A stretch of 64,000 bases of DNA from JAUWOY01 sp034431315 (GTDB lineage Bacteria; Chloroflexota; Anaerolineae; VGOG01), in the NCBI GenBank assembly GCA_034431315.1, contig DAOUDK010000128.1, positions 9,035-73,034 of the forward strand. Direction: 5' to 3'. How positions within the stretch are numbered: position 1 is the stretch's first letter; each line of letters opens with the position of its first letter. The notes below the pieces were generated by a model, which was not told where the DNA came from, made no database searches, and saw only the letters and a list, made by a program, of their open reading frames with translations. Of this stretch, positions 26,541 to 35,120 are shown one piece after another. Both the position numbers and the translations under genes were made by a program.

Positions 26541-26579
26541 TGGTCACCTCCTTTCCTTGCCCGATAATCATACCTTTTT

Positions 26580-26698
26580 TGCGCAAAATGTCAACCACTA
26601 CAACGGATTTGGAAATAAACGGATTGAGAGCATGGACTTGTTCCTCATTGCCTCATTGACTCGTTCCTCGTCACTCATTGACTCATTAACTCCCTCAA
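26580..26698. repeat. Short-period repeat block between prsW and the helicase gene
   Basis: An array of CTCATTGAC / CTCGTTCCT-like units fills 26640-26698 and overlaps the end of the helicase gene. It is the reverse complement in style of the GAGTCAATGGGTAACGAGG stretch at 30635-30672. Confidence 0.65.
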
Positions 26699-28981
26699 AA
26701 TCACCACCGCTGCCTCTTTATCTAAAGGCTCGTTGTTGTTGCCGCACTTGGGGCTGTGGACGCAGGAGGGGCAGCCAGCTTCACATGGGCACTCCTCAAT
26801 GGCCGACAGGGTGGCCCGCCAAAGCTCCTCCAGGATGTCGAACCCTTTCTCGGCGATGCCCACCCCGCCGGGGAAGGCGTCGTAGATGAAGATCTGTGCC
26901 CTGCCGGTATCGGGGTGGCTGGGGGTGGAGAGGCCGCCGATGTCCAGTCGGTCGCACATGGCGAAGAGGGGCAGTATGCCGATGGCGGCGTGCTCCAGGG
27001 CGTGCAGGCCGCCGTGGAAGTGCAGCCCTCGGCCAGCCACGCGGCGAGCCAGCTTCGGGGGCACCTCGAACCAGAGGGCCTTGGTCTCGTAAGACTGAGG
27101 CGGCAGGTCCAGGTACTCCACGCTCAAGACGGCCTCGCTGAATTGCCGCTTGCGAGCGTAGCCGATGACCTGCTGGGTAACCCGCACCTGGCCGAAGAAG
27201 GCGGCGGTTTTGGGGAACCGCTTGTGCTTAAAGGAGCGCACGATGCTCACGTCGTTGAGCTCGCGGGGCTGGGTGTAGTAGTCCACGTCCACCGGCCGCA
27301 GGTAGGCCACCTGAGCCTGCAAGTCCAGGTTGGTGACCAGGTAGGATTCCCCCTGGTGCAGATAGATGGCGCCGGGGTGGACCCGGTAGAGAGCCGAAGA
27401 GCCCTCGATCTCCTCCAGAGTCTGGTACCCCTGAGACTCATCCAGGAGGGCGAACCGGGAACCCGAGATGGAGCGCAGGTTCACCTCCTGGGCCGGGTAG
27501 CTCCAGCCGATGTTGTACCAGCGCTCGCTCCGATAGATCAAGACACCCCTTCGCTCCAGGCTGATCATCGCTTCCACGAAGCCGGGGCCGAAAAGGAACT
27601 CGTCGTCGTTGATGAGGGGCAGCTCGTGGGCGGCGCAGGGGAGGTGCTTCTCCAGGATGTAGACGTTGTCGGGGGCGATGAGGGCGTGCTCGTGGCCCCG
27701 TCCAAAGAGAGCTCCAGGGTGGCGCATGAAGTACTGATCCAGCGGGTTGTCCAGGCCGATGAGCACCGACAGGGACTCCCGCACGCCCCTCCCGGCCCGT
27801 CCGGCCTGCTGCCAGGTGCTGGCAATGGTGCCAGGGTAGCCCACCAGGACGGTGGCGTCCAGGCTGCCCACGTCCACCCCTAGCTCCAGCGCGCTGGTAG
27901 CCGCAACCCCCAGCAACTGGCCGCTGAAAAGCTCCCGCTCGATCTGGCGGCGCTCTTCAGGGAGGTAGCCCGCCCGGTAGGACTTGATGAGCGGGACGAG
28001 ATTGGGGTCCTTTTCCTTCAGAATTCCGCGGGCATAGCGGAGGATGAGCTCAGCCACCTTGCGGGCTCTGGTGAAGGTGATATTGCGCACGCCCTGACGA
28101 GCCATCTCCACAAAGAGGTCGGTGGCCTCGGAGTTGGCGCTGCGGCGGCTGGTCCTGGCCCGGTCGAGGAAGGGCGGGTTCCAGAGAACGAAGTCCTTGG
28201 CCCCGCTGGGAGAGCCGTCGTCGTCCACCACCAGGGCGGAGACACCGATCAGTCGCTCGATGTGCTCGCCTGGGTTGGCTATGGTCGCTGAGCAGCAGAT
28301 GAACTGGGGCTTGGCACCGTAGAAGTCGCAAACGCGGCGCAGCCGGCGGAGGACGCAGGCCACCTGGGAGCCGAACACCCCTCGGTAGACGTGGGCCTCG
28401 TCAATGACCACGTACTTGAGGTTGGCGAAGAAGTGGGCCCAGAGGGTGTGGTTGGGTAGGATGCCCAGGTGTAGCATGTCAGGGTTGGTGAGGATGATGG
28501 CAGACTCCTTGCGCCGACGAGAGCGCGTTGATCGAGGTGTATCGCCGTCGTAAGTGCCGAACTTCACCTCTCGCAAGCTGGGCTGCGTCCTGAGCTTGTT
28601 GAAGGGCCTGGTCAGTTCCCGCAAAGAGCGCAGTTGATCTTGGGCCAGGGCCTTGGTGGGAAAGAGATAGAGAGCGCGAGATCGCCAATCGCCGATGACG
28701 GACTCCAGCACGGGCACATTGTAGCAAAGGGTCTTGCCGCTGGCCGTGGCGGTGGCCACCACCACGTTCTGGCCGGCTCGGGCAGCGTTGATGGCCTGAG
28801 CCTGGTGAATATAGAGCTTCTCCGCCCCCGCTCGTTTGAGGGCATCTCGCAAAGGGCGCGGCAATGGCCTGTCCAACCGCCCATAGCGTGCCCGCCTGGG
28901 CGGGATGTGCTGCGTATGGGCGATCTGGCCCTTGTAGAATCGCTGTCGCTTGAGGTGCTTGATGAAATCCTTGATTCTCAT
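26675..28981 (-). CDS. DEAD/DEAH helicase with C-terminal zinc domain (MrfA/YprA-like)
   Basis: This 768-residue superfamily 2 helicase has TATASGKT (Walker A, about residue 77-84), VVIDEAHVYRG, CSATI, and the motif VI stretch QQAGRAGRG, followed by a DUF1998-type region with four cysteines (CPCEAGCPSC, SPKC). This layout matches Bacillus MrfA (YprA), a helicase in repair of mitomycin-type lesions, and related Hrq1 enzymes. The ATG at 28981 is preferred over a TTG two codons upstream. A degenerate copy of the CCTGAGC repeat at 28588 is read as PFNKLRTQ inside the protein. Confidence 0.9.
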   Translation of the reverse strand: MRIKDFIKHLKRQRFYKGQIAHTQHIPPRRARYGRLDRPLPRPLRDALKRAGAEKLYIHQAQAINAARAGQNVVVATATASGKTLCYNVPVLESVIGDWRSRALYLFPTKALAQDQLRSLRELTRPFNKLRTQPSLREVKFGTYDGDTPRSTRSRRRKESAIILTNPDMLHLGILPNHTLWAHFFANLKYVVIDEAHVYRGVFGSQVACVLRRLRRVCDFYGAKPQFICCSATIANPGEHIERLIGVSALVVDDDGSPSGAKDFVLWNPPFLDRARTSRRSANSEATDLFVEMARQGVRNITFTRARKVAELILRYARGILKEKDPNLVPLIKSYRAGYLPEERRQIERELFSGQLLGVAATSALELGVDVGSLDATVLVGYPGTIASTWQQAGRAGRGVRESLSVLIGLDNPLDQYFMRHPGALFGRGHEHALIAPDNVYILEKHLPCAAHELPLINDDEFLFGPGFVEAMISLERRGVLIYRSERWYNIGWSYPAQEVNLRSISGSRFALLDESQGYQTLEEIEGSSALYRVHPGAIYLHQGESYLVTNLDLQAQVAYLRPVDVDYYTQPRELNDVSIVRSFKHKRFPKTAAFFGQVRVTQQVIGYARKRQFSEAVLSVEYLDLPPQSYETKALWFEVPPKLARRVAGRGLHFHGGLHALEHAAIGILPLFAMCDRLDIGGLSTPSHPDTGRAQIFIYDAFPGGVGIAEKGFDILEELWRATLSAIEECPCEAGCPSCVHSPKCGNNNEPLDKEAAVVILRELMSQ

Positions 28982-29075
28982 GGACAATATTGTACCACGA
29001 AAGGACGGAAAAAGCGACTGGACACAGAAGATACCGAGGCAACCCTCAGAGTTTATAAATTCTTTTTTATTTAAT

Positions 29076-29103
29076 TTGACTTTTTTCTTTTTTTCCTTAT
29101 AAT
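29076..29103 (+). promoter_or_regulatory. Promoter TTGACT-16-TATAAT
   Basis: TTGACT (29076-29081) and TATAAT (29098-29103) with a 16-base, nearly pure-pyrimidine spacer in a strikingly AT-rich stretch. It drives the small duplicated protein gene at 29125, leaving a leader of only about 15 bases. Confidence 0.8.
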
Positions 29104-29124
29104 CATGTTCAGGAGGTGATAGTA

Positions 29125-29430
29125 ATGAAGCTAATTTCTATCCCCAGAGAATTGAACACGAGACTAAAGCTTCTTGCCGTGGAAAAGGACATGTTCCTGC
29201 AAGATCTAACAGCGCAGCTTCTTCGGAGGGTCTTGAAGCACCAGGAGCTCCTGGGGCTTCTGGATCCCCAGGAGCGCTTGGGGACTCACGTGCCCAAGGA
29301 TGGAATCTGGGTCCCCGATGCACTGAGCAAGAAACTAAGTCTTCTTAAAGTGGAAAAGGGCATGACCAAGCAAGCTCTAACAACGCAGCTTCTTCGGATT
29401 GGCCTGAGGCTCGACGCTGGTCAGCTCTAA
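29125..29430 (+). CDS. Small protein with internal duplication, ribbon-helix-helix-like
   Basis: The 101-residue protein contains the same unit twice: residues 1-36 (IPRELNTRLKLLAVEKDM ... LTAQLLRRVL) and about 62-95 (VPDALSKKLSLLKVEKGM ... LTTQLLRIGL), joined by a linker (LLDPQERLGTHVPKDG). Each half has a short strand and two helices as in ribbon-helix-helix DNA-binding proteins, which normally dimerise; two in one chain would make a built-in dimer. The assignment is inference from pattern. The ATG at 29125 is chosen because of a near-perfect AGGAGGTGAT eight bases upstream; it has its own strong promoter. Confidence 0.7.
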   Translation: MKLISIPRELNTRLKLLAVEKDMFLQDLTAQLLRRVLKHQELLGLLDPQERLGTHVPKDGIWVPDALSKKLSLLKVEKGMTKQALTTQLLRIGLRLDAGQL

Positions 29431-29577
29431 ATCTCTTTGACGCCAACAATTGACCTGCTACCCCACGATGATGAACCGCTGCGCAAGCCTGGCGCTCCCA
29501 AACTGTTGATAGCACCGCGATTTTGTGATATGCTGTGATCGGTTTCGCCTACAAGCCTGGTGAAAGGAGAAGGAACT

Positions 29578-30636
29578 ATGGCGGTTACACAAGTCAAACT
29601 GGTATTGATCGGAGTGGGCAACATCGGGCGGCGTTTCCTGGAGATACTCGCTCGCAAGGGGGACACCCTGCACGCCCGATATGGCCTGGAGTTGGTCTTG
29701 GTCGGGGTGGCGGACAGCTCCGGCGCGGCGCTGGCTGCCGACCGGACTTCGTCGAACTCAGTCGAGACGCTAGACCTGCTACAGGTGATCCATCTGAAGC
29801 AGGAGGACCGGGGAGTGGCCGCCTATCCACTGCTCGGCAGGCCCGGCATGGGGGCTTTGGAGCTGGTACGGCAGGCCCAAGCCGATGTCCTGATGGAGGC
29901 CTCGCCCACCAACCTACGGGATGGGCAGCCGGGGCTTGGCTGCATGGAGGAGGCGTTGCGGCGGGGGATGCACGTGGTGACGGTCAACAAGGGGCCCCTG
30001 GTGTTGGCCTATTCGCGGCTCGTCAAGCTGGCGGCGGAGAGAGGGGTCAGGTTGGCCTTCAGCGGCGCGGTGGCGGGGGGACTGCCCACGGTCAACATTG
30101 GGCGAAGAGACCTGGCCGGGTCCGATATCCTGCAGTTGGAGGGCATCCTGAACCTGACCACCAACTACATCCTGACCCAGATGGCGGAGAAGGGCAAGCC
30201 TTACGCGGAGGCCCTGGCCGAAGCCCAGGCGCAGGGCCACGCCGAGGCCGATCCCAGTCTGGACGTGGAGGGCTGGGACGCGGCCAACAAACTGGTGATC
30301 CTGGCCCAGAGCGTGCTCGGCCAGGCAGCTAGCCTGGAAGATGTGGAGGTGGAAGGCATCACCGGCATCGGCCATGAGGAACTGAAGCAGGCGGCGGCCA
30401 GCGGTAAGGTCATCAAGCTGATAGCGAAGGCAGAGGGAGAGGACGGCGGCTATCGCCTGAGCGTGCGACCCACCTGGCTGGAATTGTCTCATCCTCTGGC
30501 CCGCCTCACAGCCCACCAGATGGGCATCGTCTACCACACCGACATCAACGGCACCATCACCGCCGTCATTGACGAAGAGGATCCCATGCCTACGGCAGCG
30601 GCCATGCTCCGGGACCTGATCAACATTTATGAGTAA
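29578..30636 (+). CDS. hom: Homoserine dehydrogenase
   Basis: A 352-residue NAD(P)-dependent enzyme that reduces aspartate semialdehyde to homoserine for Thr/Met synthesis. It has the Rossmann loop LIGVGNIGRRF at the N-terminus, GMHVVTVNKGPLV, FSGAVAGGLPTVN and GILNLTTNYIL, and the catalytic-domain stretch AEADPSLDVEGWDAANKL. No ACT regulatory domain follows, so it is the short, feedback-insensitive-looking form. The ATG at 29578 follows AAAGGAGAAGG. No other amino-acid biosynthesis genes adjoin it. Confidence 0.92.
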   Translation: MAVTQVKLVLIGVGNIGRRFLEILARKGDTLHARYGLELVLVGVADSSGAALAADRTSSNSVETLDLLQVIHLKQEDRGVAAYPLLGRPGMGALELVRQAQADVLMEASPTNLRDGQPGLGCMEEALRRGMHVVTVNKGPLVLAYSRLVKLAAERGVRLAFSGAVAGGLPTVNIGRRDLAGSDILQLEGILNLTTNYILTQMAEKGKPYAEALAEAQAQGHAEADPSLDVEGWDAANKLVILAQSVLGQAASLEDVEVEGITGIGHEELKQAAASGKVIKLIAKAEGEDGGYRLSVRPTWLELSHPLARLTAHQMGIVYHTDINGTITAVIDEEDPMPTAAAMLRDLINIYE

Positions 30637-30674
30637 CGAGTCAATGGGTAACGAGGTGACGAGGAACGCGATGA

Positions 30675-31196
30675 TCAGCTAGGGAATATCTTGTCTAGCA
30701 CCTCCGGGGCATATCGTCTGACCATGTCCTGGGTGATGGCGCCGGCTTGGCAGATTTCTTGGTAGAGCTGGCCGCCGCGCCTCACGGTGCGCTCCTGGGT
30801 CTCAACGTCCAAAGCAATGAGGCCAAAGCGCAGAGTCCAACCCTCGGCCCACTCGAAGTTGTCCACCAGCGACCAGTGAAAGTAGCCCTTGACGAGAACG
30901 CCTTCCTCAATGGCTCGATGCATGGCCGCCAGGTGGGTCAAGAGGAAGCGCGGACGCTGGTCGTCGTCTTCGTCGGGAAGGCCGTTCTCGGTGATGTAGA
31001 TGGGTTTGCCGTAGGCGGCCATCCGCTTGAGCAGACGGTAGAGCCCCTCAGGATACACTTCGCCGTAGCCGCCGTCGCTCATCTCCGCCCCCTCGGCGTA
31101 GAAGCGGCGGCCGAAGAGCTCGCCGAAAAAGCTCGCGTCGAAGGCACGATTGTGGACATGGATGCCTATCGCCGGCAGGTTGAGGGCGTGGTCTAA
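30675..31196 (-). pseudogene. C-terminal remnant of a GH1 beta-glucosidase
   Basis: The frame reads IGIHVHNRAF, ELFGRRFY, EMSDGGYGEVYPEGLYRLL, then PIYITENGLPDEDD (the nucleophile glutamate of ITENG), GYFHWSLVDNFEWAEGW and RFGLIALD. These are the last 170 or so residues of a family 1 glycoside hydrolase. The first 270-300 residues, including the acid/base NEP motif, are absent; similarity stops near 31196, just before a hairpin at 31217-31260. It may be translated from the GTG/ATG near 31082, but cannot be an active enzyme. Confidence 0.85.
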
Positions 31197-31408
31197 CCTG
31201 GCTTCCCGTGCAAAAAGCGAAAGGCCACGAAAGTAGTTTCCGTCTTTCCTGGCCTTTCGCGTGAAAAGTAGATTGCCCAGTCGAGATCACTAAACGCCTA
31301 CCTTAACCGCAGGCCGTCCAGTAGCTGGGCTATGTTCTCCCCGCAATCCGTTCACCCAACTGGTATCAGACCTGAAAGGTTTTGAAAGCTGGTCAGATAT
31401 CCGCCTCC
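31197..31408. other. Intergenic region with an inverted repeat
   Basis: GCGAAAGGCCA (31217-31227) and TGGCCTTTCGC (31250-31260) form a perfect 11-bp stem with a 22-nt loop exactly at the truncated end of the GH1 remnant. No gene is seen in the remainder. Confidence 0.7.
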
Positions 31409-32455
31409 CTACCAGCACGGATCCATCCACGCATCCAGGTTGAGCCTCTTCTTCATCGAGCTGAAATCGTGCGTGTTGCTCCACGGGCAGAAAGCGCCGG
31501 TGGACTCGTCATACTCGACGTGCATGACCGCCTTGCCGGCGTCAATGAATGGCAGCAGCACGTCACACTCGTTATAGTTGTAGCACTCCTCGTTGAGCGC
31601 CCAGTCAAAGTAGGGCTCCAGGTCAACCACCTGCCCGAGATCGTTCTTCAGACCGAGCGACAAACCGCGCTGGTGGGCCGCGTTTGCCAGGAAAACGTTG
31701 TAGGCGATTTGGTCATCGTACGTGATGTTGAAGCCGCTGTTGTTGTCGTAGCCGTCCACGTTGTCTGGCTCAACGCCATCGAAGCCCTTCTGAACAGCCA
31801 GGTCCATCCTGGCCTCCATGATCGGGCCGAGGACGTCGAGCTGGCGAACGTCCAGCCACTTCTCGCCAGGCCAGCCGTTGTTGTCGCCCTTCACTGAGGC
31901 TGGAAAGTCGTCGGCGTCTGGCCGCCAGTTTTCCCAGGAGCCTGCACTGAAGTAGGCGATGACCACGCGGCCTTGCGCGTGCAGTGAGGCCACGACGCTG
32001 GCATCGTTGTCGAACAGGTCAATGTCGTACATGACCACGTCGTACGACTGGTCAACCGGCAGGTCGGTAAACTGCAACTGCCAGGGGGTTAGGCCCGATG
32101 GCTGCCAGATTGTGCAGTCGTAGCACTCACCGCCACATTCGCACCTCCAGCGACTGGCTATGGCCATGATGTCCTCGAGGTCAATGTCACAGTCACGATC
32201 GAAGTCGTACATAGCTTCGTAGCACTCATCATCACATTCGCAGCTCCAGCGGCTGGCTAACTTCATGATGTCCACGATGTTAACGACGCAGTCGTCGTTG
32301 ATGTCGTAGGGGCAACCATAGCACTTGTCCCCGCATTCGCAGGGCCGCTCGCTTGCCGCCTGCACGATGTCGGCAACGCTGACCGAGCCGCTGCCAATCA
32401 GAACGACGAGGCATAGCAAGAGGACGAGAAGAAAGAGGTTGAGAAGCCTTTTCAT
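31409..32455 (-). CDS. Secreted GH114-like glycosidase with dockerin-like repeats
   Basis: A 348-residue protein with a signal peptide (MKRLLNLFLLVLLLCLVVLIG), two dockerin-type calcium loops (DINDDCVVNIVDIMKLASRW and DFDRDCDIDLEDIMAIASRW) each followed by a Cys-rich CECxxxCY turn, and a C-terminal TIM-barrel domain with VVMYDIDLFDNDA, VIAYFSAGSWENWRPD, GFDGVEPDNVDGY and GLSLGLKNDLGQ. The barrel matches the GH114 / endo-alpha-1,4-polygalactosaminidase group, with acidic residues in YDID and EPDN as likely catalysts. Dockerins normally dock to cohesins; here they lie at the N-terminus and no cohesin gene is in the window. Confidence 0.83.
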   Translation of the reverse strand: MKRLLNLFLLVLLLCLVVLIGSGSVSVADIVQAASERPCECGDKCYGCPYDINDDCVVNIVDIMKLASRWSCECDDECYEAMYDFDRDCDIDLEDIMAIASRWRCECGGECYDCTIWQPSGLTPWQLQFTDLPVDQSYDVVMYDIDLFDNDASVVASLHAQGRVVIAYFSAGSWENWRPDADDFPASVKGDNNGWPGEKWLDVRQLDVLGPIMEARMDLAVQKGFDGVEPDNVDGYDNNSGFNITYDDQIAYNVFLANAAHQRGLSLGLKNDLGQVVDLEPYFDWALNEECYNYNECDVLLPFIDAGKAVMHVEYDESTGAFCPWSNTHDFSSMKKRLNLDAWMDPCW

Positions 32456-32501
32456 GAGAGATCATCTCCCAATTTAGGGCCTTGAAAAACCGATAGTAGC
32501 T

Positions 32502-33200
32502 CTACACAGGTATGCTGGTGTTAGCCAGCACGTAGGCCAGTCCCAGCGCCAGGGCATTGGTGGAGACGTGCATCAAAATGGCGGGCCAAATGGAGTCGCT
32601 GCGATAGTAAATATAAGCAAAGATGTAGCCCAGGATGAAAATGGGGATCATGGCGGTCGGCGTTACGTGGATCACGGCAAACAGGGCCGAACTGATCAAG
32701 GCCGCCTTCTTCCAGTCGTATCGCTGGCGCAAGCCGGCGAAGACGAACCCTCTGAAGAACACTTCCTCTACCACCGGAGCAACGATCACTCCCCCCGCCA
32801 GTAGCCACCAGGGGGAAGATAGCTCGGCGAAAATGGGAACCAGATCAACTTGCATCCGCAAACCGAAAAGGGCCAGAAAAAGGCTGTAGAAGAGGTTAAA
32901 TGCGAAGGAAAGGATCATCAGGCCACACCCCAGGCCGACCATCCTTCCCCTGAAACTTCGCAGGCCCAAAGCCTTCCACCCGACCTTGTATTTCCTCACC
33001 GTCAACCACCAGACCGGTACCAACAGCAGCAGCTCCGCCAAACTGATCATCAATCCCACATCCACGTCTAGCGAAAGGAGGCTAACCACGACCGAGGCCG
33101 CAACAGAAATGACCAGCCACAGCACCAGGGCAGCCAGCCCTAGCCAGACATCGCGGGTGGTCCAGGGGACGGAGTGAGGTTGGGGTTGTTCGATTTGCAT
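32502..33200 (-). CDS. CPBP family intramembrane glutamic protease
   Basis: This 232-residue membrane protein has about seven TM helices and the CPBP (Abi, Rce1-like) motif VEEVFFRG with Glu145-Glu146 and Arg150, then FxxxH-like (FAVIHV) and HVSTNAL. Family members process prenylated or bacteriocin-related peptides or act as membrane-protein regulators; the substrate is unknown here. The ATG at 33200 with AGGAGA upstream is preferred to a start six codons earlier. It lies downstream of the MenA-like gene on the same strand. Confidence 0.88.
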   Translation of the reverse strand: MQIEQPQPHSVPWTTRDVWLGLAALVLWLVISVAASVVVSLLSLDVDVGLMISLAELLLLVPVWWLTVRKYKVGWKALGLRSFRGRMVGLGCGLMILSFAFNLFYSLFLALFGLRMQVDLVPIFAELSSPWWLLAGGVIVAPVVEEVFFRGFVFAGLRQRYDWKKAALISSALFAVIHVTPTAMIPIFILGYIFAYIYYRSDSIWPAILMHVSTNALALGLAYVLANTSIPV

Positions 33201-33274
33201 AGGGTTCTCCTCTCGCAATACCGCTACTGCCTAAACTCAGTAGATCACGATCGCTCGGGGTTGGAAAGAGGTGC

Positions 33275-34210
33275 TCAGACGCCCAACACGGTTGCCAGCA
33301 CGTAGCCCACCGCTAGCAGCGCATCGGTGGCCAGGATGGTTATCACGTTGGCGCCCAGGGCGGGGATGAGCTGTGGGATGTCGTCGTAGTGCTGCAGCGC
33401 GCCCTGGATGGCTTTCCTCGCCAGGGGTATCGTCAGAAGAGCGACCAGCGCGGGCCAGGGCATGAGCCTGAAAACCACTCCCAGCACGATGCTGAGGTAG
33501 GTGCACGCGAGCAGAATGGTGTACAGCCAGGCCGCCCTGCTCCTCCCCAGGACCATCACCAGGTTGCGTCTCCCGACCTGCCTATCGGCCTCCAGGTCGG
33601 GGAACTCGTTGAGGAGCAGGAGGTTGGCAGTGAGGAACCCCGGCGCCAGCGAGGCCACGATCACTTCCCAGGTATATTGCCCCGTTTGCACGAAGTAGGC
33701 CCCCAGCACCACCAGCGAGCCCAGCCCCAAACCGGCCGCCACTTCACCGATCCGCCAGCGAGAGATGTACGGCGTGTAGAAGTAAGCGAACAGCCCTCCC
33801 AACACGATCACCGGCAGCAGCCCCCAGCCCTGGACGATGACGAAATAGACTCCGATCACCGCGTCTATGAAGAGGCAGGCTACTCCCAGCAGATAGGCCC
33901 TCCGAGGCTCAATCAGGCCGGCGGTCAGCATGCCGCTCCCCCCGCTGAAGGGCGTCTTCTGTGTTTCAAAATCCAGCCCGCTCTTGTGGTCAAAGTACTC
34001 GTTGAACACGTTGACGCCTACGTGCGCCAGGATCGCTCCCACCCAGGATAGCAAGAAATACCCTAAGTTGAAGCTCCCATCGTGCCAGGCGATGGCCGTT
34101 CCGATGGGGGCCAGCACCAGGCTCAGCGCCAGAAATGGCCCTCTGATTTCCAGGAACCAGGCCTTGAGGGATCCCGGCGCAAGATCCATGGATGTCGTTT
34201 GTTCGCTCAT
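33275..34210 (-). CDS. UbiA-type prenyltransferase (MenA-like)
   Basis: A 311-residue protein with about eight TM helices and both Asp-rich prenyl-diphosphate motifs: NVFNEYFDHKSGLD (about 67-80) and NEFPDLEADRQVGRR (about 205-220). It matches 1,4-dihydroxy-2-naphthoate polyprenyltransferases, which attach the isoprenoid tail in menaquinone synthesis. No other men genes are adjacent, so related UbiA substrates (other quinones, heme O, tetraprenyl lipids) cannot be excluded. Confidence 0.83.
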   Translation of the reverse strand: MSEQTTSMDLAPGSLKAWFLEIRGPFLALSLVLAPIGTAIAWHDGSFNLGYFLLSWVGAILAHVGVNVFNEYFDHKSGLDFETQKTPFSGGSGMLTAGLIEPRRAYLLGVACLFIDAVIGVYFVIVQGWGLLPVIVLGGLFAYFYTPYISRWRIGEVAAGLGLGSLVVLGAYFVQTGQYTWEVIVASLAPGFLTANLLLLNEFPDLEADRQVGRRNLVMVLGRSRAAWLYTILLACTYLSIVLGVVFRLMPWPALVALLTIPLARKAIQGALQHYDDIPQLIPALGANVITILATDALLAVGYVLATVLGV

Positions 34211-34235
34211 TTAAGTCTCCTTCTGTGTAAGATTC

Positions 34236-34268
34236 AGAAACCAGGTTTTTGCCAAAAACCTGGTTTCT
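34236..34268. repeat. Hairpin repeat AGAAACCAGGTTTTT
   Basis: AGAAACCAGGTTTTT, three bases, then its reverse complement. It lies between arfB and the MenA-like gene; another inverted pair of the same 15-mer sits at 38924 and 39007. Confidence 0.9.
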
Positions 34269-34283
34269 CCCAAAATCGGGCCA

Positions 34284-34721
34284 TCAATCCGCATCGGGCG
34301 GCACGGGGCGACGGTCCCGCTTGGTCTCGCCGCGACGGCGTTTCTCCCCTAGCCGCCGTTCGCGAGCCGCCCGTGTGGGACGGGTGGGCCGCCGCCTTTT
34401 GGGAACGTGCAGCGCGTCACGCATCAGCTCTTGAAAGCGTTCCACCACCTCCTCTCGGTTGCGGAGTTGGCTGCGGGTCTCCTGAGAGACCAGGTGCAAG
34501 ACGCCCTCCTGGTCAATGCGCGACTTCAGCTTGCTGAGCACCCGCCGCCGCTGCACCTCGTCAAGGCTGGGCGAGCTGGTCACGTCGAACAGCAGCTCCA
34601 CCTGGGTGGCGGAGCGATTGACGTGCTGCCCGCCAGGCCCGCTGCTGCGGGCGAAGCGGAAGCGTAGCTCGGATATGGGGATTGATACGGTGTCTGTGAT
34701 GCGCACGAGGCTATCGTCCAT
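34284..34721 (-). CDS. arfB: Alternative ribosome-rescue factor / peptidyl-tRNA hydrolase ArfB
   Basis: ArfB (YaeJ, ICT1-like) frees ribosomes stalled without a stop codon. The GGQ catalytic motif is present at residues 30-32 in SSGPGGQHVNRSATQ, and the C-terminal tail is highly basic (KRRRPTRPTRAARERRLGEKRRRG), which inserts into the empty mRNA channel. The start at 34721 (MDDSLVRI) is preferred over one eight codons upstream. Length of 145 residues is normal. Confidence 0.92.
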   Translation of the reverse strand: MDDSLVRITDTVSIPISELRFRFARSSGPGGQHVNRSATQVELLFDVTSSPSLDEVQRRRVLSKLKSRIDQEGVLHLVSQETRSQLRNREEVVERFQELMRDALHVPKRRRPTRPTRAARERRLGEKRRRGETKRDRRPVPPDAD

Positions 34722-35120
34722 GACTGACAAAACTCCTGGAATCACGGAAGCACGGAGACCATGAAAACACGGAAACGCCCCTTCCGTGCCCTCCGCCTTT
34801 CCGTGTTTCCGTGATCCAAACCCTTCTCTGCATCATCCCGGTCTCTTCCCCCGTCAACCCACGCAACTAATACACCAGCGCGTCAATCTGCGCAGCGGAT
34901 GGAAAACGGATAAGCAGATAGCCGCCGCCCTCTCATCCGTTTATCCGCTTCTATCCGTTGCCTCCGCCAGCCTACACAGTCGGACAGTCTGACAAGAGAT
35001 AGTATAATACAAAAACCCTCCCACGTCAACCGGACTTGCACAATCTCGGAAGTGGGTGTATAATTTCCCCTGTCGCTGGCAAGCGACTTTTTAGATTGAG
35101 TTTCCGGAGGAAGAAGCAAT
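34722..35120. promoter_or_regulatory. Intergenic region: micro-repeats and divergent promoters
   Basis: 34735-34820 holds CACGGAA/TTCCGTG-type inverted repeats and 34895-34970 holds GGATAAGC/TTATCCGC-type ones; no gene is seen. On the plus strand TTGCAC (35036-35041), 17 bases, TATAAT (35059-35064) forms a promoter for the ABC operon. Starting at the expected transcription start, GTCGCT-GGCA-AGCGAC followed by TTTTT (35072-35092) forms a small terminator-like hairpin. On the minus strand TTGACG, 17 bases, TATACT around 34997-35026 is a candidate promoter for arfB. Confidence 0.65.

Noticed and set aside
26756..27883. Long plus-strand open frame opposite the helicase
   Set aside because: The minus-strand gene carries all helicase motifs; the antisense frame has low-complexity content typical of shadows.
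32502..33200. CPBP (Abi) protein as an abortive-infection gene
   Set aside because: The Abi name is historical; neighbours are metabolic genes and nothing suggests phage defence.
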